In this document: piece by piece, positions 57,607 through 64,000 of the stretch | Layout: every line of letters begins with the position of its first letter | Position numbering within the stretch: position 1 is the first letter of the stretch | Origin: Castor canadensis | Taxonomy: Eukaryota > Chordata > Mammalia > Rodentia > Castoridae | Assembly (NCBI RefSeq): GCF_047511655.1 | Contig: NC_133390.1 | Coordinates: 117,966,083-118,030,082, forward strand | Direction of reading: 5' to 3' | DNA: 64,000 bases | The notes under the pieces: generated by a model | The model's input: the letters and a program-made list of their open reading frames with translations, nothing else | Databases searched by the model: none | Told to the model about the DNA's origin: nothing | Translations under genes and position numbers: made by a program

Positions 57607-57761
57607 GGGGAGGGAGGAGAGGGAGAGAGAGAGAGAGAGAGAAAGGGAAAGAAAGAAAGAAAGAAAGAAAGAAGAAAGGAAGGAAGGAAGGAAGGAAGGA
57701 AGGAAGGAAGGAAGGAAGGAAGGAAGGAAGGAAGGAAGGAAGGAAGGAAGGAAGGAAGAAA

Positions 57762-57799
<38 letters not shown>

Positions 57800-57813
57800 A
57801 AAAGAAAGAAAAA
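57607..57813. repeat. (GA)n, (GAAA)n and (GGAA)n compound microsatellite
   Basis: About 207 bases: GA units, then GAAA, then about 20 GGAA units (57677-57757), then GAAA again. All purine on the + strand. Any open frame across it is a repeat artefact. Confidence 0.95.
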
Positions 57814-58010
57814 GGAGCCAGTGGCTTATGCCTGTAATCCCATCTACTCAGGAGGCAGAGATCAGGAGGATCACAGTTCAAAGCCAATCTTGGCAAATAG
57901 TTCACAAGACCCTATCTCAAAAAAACCCTTCATGAAGAAGGGCTGGTGGAGTGGATCAAGATATAGGCCCTGAGTTCAAACTCCCGCAAAAAAGAAAGAA
58001 AGAAAAGAAA
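57814..58010 (+). repeat. B1-ID dimer SINE
   Basis: 'gccagtggcttatgcctgta', 'atcccatctactcaggaggc', junction 'gaagaagggctggtggagtg', tail 'ggccctgagttcaaactccc', A-rich end with GAAA units. Confidence 0.8.
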
Positions 58011-58149
58011 GATTCCCAAGTTGTGCGTTCCCTGTGGTAATAGAGGTGAGCTGGCAGCAGGGAGGAGTAGGGGGTGGGGAGTGGGTGGGGGACCATGAGG
58101 ATGAGAATCTGTGGCAGGCCCTGCAGGTGTTCAGTAAGTCACTTTAATG

Positions 58150-58400
58150 AGGTTTAGGCTGGTGGCTTCATTATGAGCCAGGCAGAATTGGGGTCAAATC
58201 CTGGCTTTGCTCTATATTAACTGTGTGGCTTTGGTCAAGTTATTGAAGCTCTCTGACCCTCAGTTTCCCCATTTGAAAATAAAGCTAATAATAGTATTCT
58301 GGTCTTGGAGCAGTAGGATTTAATGGAGATGTTGCTGGTGACATGTTATATAGTGCTCGATACAGTAATACTCAATAAATATTAGCGATCATTAATTTTA
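58150..58400 (+). repeat. MIR, well preserved
   Basis: 'ggggtcaaatcctggctttg', 'ctgtgtggctttggtcaagt', 'ctgaccctcagtttccccat', then 'actcaataaatattagcgat'. Confidence 0.85.
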
Positions 58401-58640
58401 ATATTAAGGAGATTTTATGCTATTTGTAATAAAAGCCCAGTAAAAGTTGGATTTAGATGACGGAATTTTTATGTGCAGTTTTATTACCTTTAGGTTCATA
58501 GAGTGACCCCTATTGGGCAAGTCCAAAATTAGCACATCGTCTTCAGGGGCCTGTAACAGAATGGCTATGATTTGCAATTTAGTGGCTTGTTTCTGGGTCT
58601 TAAAAGTTACTTCTCAAGTCCCTAAAATAATCTCTTAGTG
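58401..58640. other. AT-rich unique-looking stretch, possible conserved noncoding element
   Basis: No repeat signature, rich in TAAT/ATTA words ('cattaattttaatatta'), low CpG, lying next to a preserved MIR. Only sequence style supports this. Confidence 0.3.
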
Positions 58641-59119
58641 CTCCTGTGAGACACCAGGACGCGGCCCCTGATTTGTATTTGCTGAGGTCCAGGTCTGGGT
58701 CAGATATCACCAGCAGGGAATCAAAGACAGGAGAGGGCTGAGGGGAGACTGTCACTGACAGCAGTCAGGAGAAGGGGAGACTGAGGCCAAGGTAACCTCA
58801 AGACCCTCTCCCTTGTATCGGATAGCAGAAAACAGAGCACATGGCTCACTGCCTGGGTGATGGAAGCCTGAGGACCTGGAGTCACCCTCTGCCTTTCATC
58901 CAGCCACTCCTTCACAGTGGTCACCTGGGGCCTGCCACTGCAGGTTCCTCTGCTTGCTGTCCTCCAAATTCCATGCTTGCCTTCCTCCAGAGCAGTGGAA
59001 CTGGGAGTGGGCACCTGGCTGCCCAGCTGTATAGGACTTCCCAGCTGCCTTTGTATCAGGTCAAGTTCATACTGACACAATGTGAGCAGAAGTGATATTT
59101 GGCTCCATCCAAGTCACAG

Positions 59120-59325
59120 TTTTGTTTTTTCTTTTTTTCAGTGCTGGTGCTTGAACTCAGAGCCTACACCTTGAACCAGTCCACCAGCCCTTTTTAGTAA
59201 TGGGTTTTTCAAGATAGGGTCTCGTGAGCTATTTGCCTGGATGGTTCAAACCACAACCACAATCCTCCTGATCTTTGCTTCCTGAGTAGCTAGGATTTAC
59301 AGGTATGAGCCACCGGTGTCCAGTT
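59120..59325 (-). mobile_element. B1-ID dimer SINE, minus strand, with target-site duplication
   Basis: Bracketed by perfect 12-base repeats TCCAAGTCACAG at 59108-59119 and 59326-59337. Poly(T) start, tail 'ggtgcttgaactcagagcct', junction 'ccaccagccctttttagtaa', head 'agatagggtctcgtgagcta'. Confidence 0.9.
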
Positions 59326-59596
59326 TCCAAGTCACAGCCTTTTGGACAAGGGGCCCATCTCCTCCTTGTCCTCTTTCCCTCCCTACTCCTAGGCAGGACA
59401 TGGCTGAGGCCCAGATGCACTCATGGAGACATTGATGAACCACTGGGGAGAAGTAAAAGATCCTGAGTCTCCAAATGACCATGGGAAGCCACTAGGCAAA
59501 AGAGAAAGACATTGCTTTATTCTCTAAGATACCGGATTTTGGAGAGAGTGTTGTTTCTTTTTTATAGCAGCTGAGCTATCTAATAAACAGAGTAGA

Positions 59597-59720
59597 GAGC
59601 CATGCATGGTGGCACACACCTGTAATCCCAACACTCAGGAGGCTGAGGCAGGAGGATCTTGAGTTTGAGGCCAGCCTGGATGACATAATGAGAGCCTGTC
59701 TCAAAATTAAAAATCTAGGG
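59597..59720 (+). repeat. B1-like SINE monomer
   Basis: 'gcatggtggcacacacctgt', 'ggaggctgaggcaggaggat', 'gaggccagcctggatgacat', then an A-rich tail. No ID part. Confidence 0.85.
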
Positions 59721-59939
59721 GGAAAAAACACTGGAGAGAATAAGAGGAGGCAATGCAAGTTGCTTTGAGTCTACCAGTGTTGATTCGCTTTCATAAAATG
59801 GGGTATAATCCATCTACAGCTAGGGTTTCATTGAACTAACACCTTATCTCCAGTTCTACTGGAATATGAGGGATACTAAAAACTAGAAAATAACAAAAAT
59901 ATCCAACTAGTGTGAGCCTTCAAAGTTGGGTTTCCATGC

Positions 59940-60245
59940 AGTTTCCTGGCTCACACTTCACCCCATCTCACGTGTGCCCTGTGGCCCAGCCACACTGGGC
60001 TGCACTCCGCAAGTGCCTTTGTCCATGCTTACCCATGGCCTGAAGTGCCCCTTCCCTTCCTCCTCACTGGCAAACAGCTCCCCACCCTCCTAGACATCTG
60101 TGGTGGTTGGAGTGACCCTTCCTCCTCCTCATGTCACTTTACCAAGAAGGTGTGCATTTCTTTGTCATCTGTTTGGATCCTGTTAAATTTTGAATGCCCA
60201 GGTCTAAGCACAAGGCCTGGCAAAGAACAAGTGCTCAAATGAGTT
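59940..60245 (+). repeat. L2 fragment
   Basis: 'cttccctt' style L2 text: 'cctcactggcaaacagctcc', 'atgtcactttaccaagaagg', 'acaaggcctggcaaagaaca', 'agtgctcaaatgagtttgg'. Confidence 0.6.
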
Positions 60246-60965
60246 TGGTCATTCATTCAACAAACACCAGTTAGACCTCAGTAGAGAGACATGACAGAGA
60301 ATGGATAAGATATACATCTTTGTCCTCAGGCAGTAGAAGGTCAAGTAGATAAAACAGACATTAAGCAAACACATGGCAAATGTGTAGCCACAAGGGGTGA
60401 CAAGTGATTTAAGGAAATGGACAAGACAAGGTGATAGAGCCCCTTGGGTGCATGACCACTGTAGGATGGGAGGGTCATGGGGCCTCCCTGGGGAAGTGCC
60501 ATTTAAACTTCAAGGGATGCAGAGCTAGGGAGGCGAAGGAAGGCATCTGGGGTGGGGATGGTGCTCCAAGCAGGAGGGACAATAGGTGTAAACACCTGCA
60601 AAGAGCTTGCTGAGTGATTGTAGGGTAATGAGTGAGGGCAGAGCAGTGGGAGATCTACCAGGCAGTGGAAAGGATTTGGGATTTTATCTCCTGAGCACCA
60701 TGCAGCCATGGGAGGCTTTAGAGTAGTGATGCAGTCTGGTTTCTATGGCAACAGAGGAGTCTACTGCAATGGTCCAAGCTATGATGGAGCCTTGGGCCAA
60801 GGAAGAAAGTGGTGATGGGGAAGGAGGACCAAGAGGTGCATGGTGATATATTGTAGAATGAAAATGGAGGTGCCAGATGGGGGAGTTAAGAGAGGCGCAG
60901 GAGTCAAAGTTGACTCCTGGAGGTTTCTGGAAGGGTGGAAGGAAGAGGAAGGAGAGAGGGAGGAA
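60246..60965 (+). repeat. Ancient repeat, family A, longest copy
   Basis: Ordered phrases: 'cattcattcaacaaacacca', 'gataagatatacatctttgt', 'ctccctggggaagtgccat', 'tgcaaagagcttgctgag', 'ctactgcaatggtccaagct', 'gagtcaaagttgactcctgg'. Used here as the reference copy for the family. Confidence 0.5.
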
Positions 60966-61610
60966 GGAAGGAGGGCTCATATCTTAAGAAAGCAAGTCTG
61001 GAAAGCAGCTGGAGTTGGAGTGGATGGTGTGTCAGGGAAGCCAAGTGAATGATGGGGAAGAGTCCACCTGTCAATGACACCATTTGCCCCTTTAGACAAG
61101 GCTATCAATGGTGGGCTGAGGGAGAGGAGGATTTGTGGAAGACCAGGCCTCTGAAGAATGGAGCAGCCACACAGCCATCAGCAGGGGATAGGCTCCATAA
61201 AGTAGGTCTCTCCACAATAGATACCAGGCAAGTGTAAAAGAAGCATGCAGTTCTTCACAGGTTAATAAGGAAATGTCTTCAAGACATGGTGAAGAAGCTG
61301 GATGCAGAATGGCAGGTGCTGTGTGCAACTATTTGAATGACAGTGGAGGAACTCAGGAATGTAAATATACAAACATGTAACATAAATATTTTTCTTGAAT
61401 ATAAATTAACCATGTCTGAAAGAATGCACATGGTTCCTGGCAATGGTGGTCTCCAGGAAGGAGAACAGAGCAGAGGGAGACTTAACTCCACGTTCTTGGG
61501 TGCCTTTTGCATTTTCAACCACAAAGATGCGATCGTTAGCTGTTAAAAAATAATTACTGAATTATCATTACTATATGTGAATTTAAAATAAAGAGTAACC
61601 AAAGCCTAGA

Positions 61611-61702
61611 GATTAACAGGCTACTGTAAGAATGTGTAACTCTGGCAGACAGCTGAGATTAATAGGCTACTGTAAGAATGTGTAACTCTGGCAGACAGCT
61701 GA
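61611..61702. repeat. 46-base tandem duplication
   Basis: Units 61611-61656 and 61657-61702 differ by one base (AACAGG versus AATAGG). Confidence 0.95.
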
Positions 61703-62585
61703 CAGAGACGCCTGTTCTGCCCCCAATGAGACCTACTCACTATTACCTCCCCGATCCTTACACCACCCAGCCCCAGTGCTGCCCCTCACCCAAGCCCTTT
61801 GGCCTCCCATCCCATAAACCCAGGTATAAAGTAAGTTATACTTCAGTCACAGGCTTCTGCAGTTTTGATTTGATTGTTGCTATTAACATTGATTTTTTTC
61901 CTTGAAATCACCTAATATACAGAAACTAGATGGTCAGTTCCACAGCAGCAAGTAGCCTAGATCAACCCACTCCAAGGTTACAGTTCCACCCAATATGGTT
62001 TCCAATGAACACAGCTCCATGTATCATGTGTCATGCCCCTCTTGCCCTTGGGGGCCCAAAGCCAGGTGAACCCAACCAGGACCCAGCCACAGCTGGCAGG
62101 ACCCCTTAAGTGCTGCACACTGGTGGCCTGGTACAAAGTGTTAGTGGCCCCAGCACCCAACCCAGCCCAGGTGAGGCATGAGATTGGAGAGATAAGTGTG
62201 TAGAGGTGATGCCTCCCCGAAGGAGCCCACAGTCTGACTGGGGAGCGAGCACCCCAGAGGAGGTGACAAAACACAAGGTTTCCTTTATGAGAAGTGGAGA
62301 CAAAAGAGATTGATAAAAGGCAGGAGACATGCCAGGTGAGGGCTGTAGTGTGAATTGTACCTCTCAGAGCATCTCCAGGGAGGGGAAGGGAGCTGGCACA
62401 GCTGCCAAGAGCCAGTGGATTCTGAGACCTCTGAGGTGCCATGATGTTAAAGGAGATACCCAAGGTCATGGGATAATTTAGTTTGAACCAAGCAAAACCC
62501 TTGATTCTTGCACACAGCTGCCCTCCAGTGATAAAAAACAGAGTGCTAAGCACCCTCCCCAAGCCAGGCACTGGTCTCAGCAGTG
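61703..62585. other. Unassigned sequence
   Basis: No repeat recognised. The 206-codon minus-strand open frame (61978-62598) overlaps a MIR at its start and shows no domain or signal, so it is not called a gene. Confidence 0.4.
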
Positions 62586-62750
62586 CTTGTATAGTCATTT
62601 AATTGCAATCCACCTGACAAATGCTAGTATCATCCCTGTTTAATAATGGGGAAATAAGCACAGAGACATTCAGTAACTTTTCAAGGTCACACAGCTAGTG
62701 AGCAGCAGAACTAGGGTTCCACCCTAGGTTGTCTGGCTCTCAAAGACCCT
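62586..62750 (-). repeat. MIR, minus strand
   Basis: 'gtcatttaattgcaatccac', 'tttcaaggtcacacagctag', 'tgagcagcagaactagggtt'. Confidence 0.75.
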
Positions 62751-64000
62751 CTCCCATGGCACTCTCCCAGGCAGGCTAGGGTCTGCATGTGGAAGGTTCT
62801 GTCTATGGGGTGTGTCCAGAGACACAAAATCTACCAAGCAACCCAAGTGGGCAGATCAAATTTAGGAACAGAGGGGAAAGTGTCAGAAAGGGCTGTATGT
62901 GACCACTTTCTAGTCTGGTGGTGACAACTAGGCAAGTTCTGCATTACCACCACAGGTCACTCCAGGGACACCTTTCTGTGGGCCCCATGTGCAGTCCTGT
63001 GTACTCCAGCTGTGTGGGAACAGGAACGTCTCAGAAGAGGAAGGAAAACACTGGAAAATGCAGTGTTAGATGATGACTAACAACAGGAAAAACCATCTCC
63101 AGTCCAGTGCCCCCCATGAGTGGCAGTTCCATGACATAGACACCCAATCCATCACTCCCAGCCTCTCGCTGTCTGCATGTCCTGGCCAGGGTAGTGGTGA
63201 CTGCTGGCAGGCTAGGCAGGAACCCTGCATTTTGTGCCTGTGGCTAATGGCAAAAGAGAGCGCATTAGTGGGGGGGCCTGGTGGACCCAGAGAAGTGAGA
63301 ATTAGCCTGGCTGTAAGCCTGCTGTTTCCTGCCAGCTTGGTGGGCACCCTGTGCTGAGCTTCCCTACATGGCTTCCTGCATCCTCCCAAACCTTCAGAGA
63401 AAAACAAGTTCTTTTTCTCATTCTGTTGACGAGGTAACAGGGGCTCCCAGCACAGTGGGTACCAGAAATGCTCAGATAGCAAGGCCAGAGCTGGCCTCCC
63501 ACAGAGCCTGAGCAGCCACCACTGTTATTCCACCACACTAGGTCACCTGGACCAGTTTCCACCTCAGCTAAGACACTCAGACTCATGTTATCACTAGAAT
63601 CAGACAGGGCATGGCTTGCCTTAAAGCCAGTATATAGTAAGTGTTAGGGACATGGACACGGGGACATGAGTTGCCCTTGAAGGTAGGAGGCAGCTTAGCA
63701 CTTCATTTGGCTTCCAGCCCTGTCCAGACTACACTATCGAGTGAACTGGGTTGTAGAATTTTATGTTATCTTATACACCCAGAGTTTAGCCCTTCAAGAT
63801 TCAGCACACAAATGGGTGAAAATGAAATACAGATCAAGTTGTCCCTGGGTAAACAGGAAAGCAAATATGCCTGGTTACTCCTCTCCCCTCTCTTCCTTCT
63901 GCAGATCAAGGTGGGGGGCTCTGTGAAGACATCCCATAGCTCACAGCTGTCCATGTCATTGGTCACTACTGGGTCTCTCAGACAAATTATGGCATTCCAG
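62751..64000. other. Unassigned sequence to the window end
   Basis: No gene, RNA or clear repeat recognised. A weak MIR-like phrase lies near 63420 ('tctgttgacgaggtaacagg'). Confidence 0.35.

Noticed and set aside
57583-57837. 84-codon Lys/Arg/Glu-rich open frame and its Phe/Leu/Ser-rich antisense twin
   Set aside because: Pure translation of the GAAA/GGAA microsatellite.
61978-62598. 206-codon minus-strand open frame
   Set aside because: Partly overlaps a MIR, and shows no domain, signal peptide or splice context. Chance openness in GC-richer DNA is enough.

Overview
This window is mammalian nuclear DNA, most likely from a rodent. The best guess is a beaver-like (Castorimorpha) genome. The reason is the young interspersed repeats: SINEs with a B1-like head fused to a tRNA-derived ID-like tail, and L1 3' ends with a long G-rich tract followed by a conserved tail reading GAACCAAGCCTTGTATGCAC. 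The species call is inference from repeat style, not from a search.

Region 1 (1-8734) is a nearly complete endogenous gammaretrovirus on the + strand. The order is: 5' LTR (cut by the window edge), primer-binding site matching tRNA-Gln(UUG), leader, gag, a UGA stop between gag and pol in one frame, pol (PR-RT-RNase H-IN), env, polypurine tract and 3' LTR. The two LTRs differ by about 9 substitutions over roughly 435 aligned bases plus a 12-base and a 2-base indel, so the insertion is fairly young. The provirus is defective. The usual Gag start is GTG, gag has a frameshift and a stop, integrase has two stops and a frameshift, and env has several frameshifts and stops. The PR-RT-RNase H part is still one open stretch of about 895 codons. 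An open leader with a hydrophobic anchor runs in frame into Gag, resembling the glyco-Gag arrangement.

Region 2 (8735 to about 20000) is AT-rich and packed with L1 pieces of different ages. It holds ORF2 fragments, an old L1 3' UTR split by an LTR, and a younger L1 3' end. It also holds a tiny L1 insertion carrying a 3' transduction inside an older L1, and an unexplained long inverted repeat at 18021-18280.

Region 3 (about 20000 to 64000) is less AT-rich. It is dominated by ancient MIR, L2 and MaLR-type fragments, B1/ID-type SINEs, simple repeats, and several copies of one old repeat family that I could not name. I found no convincing host exon, RNA gene or CpG island. A few unique AT-rich stretches are listed as weak candidates for conserved noncoding elements. 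Apart from the proviral genes, every longer open frame in the window looks like chance.
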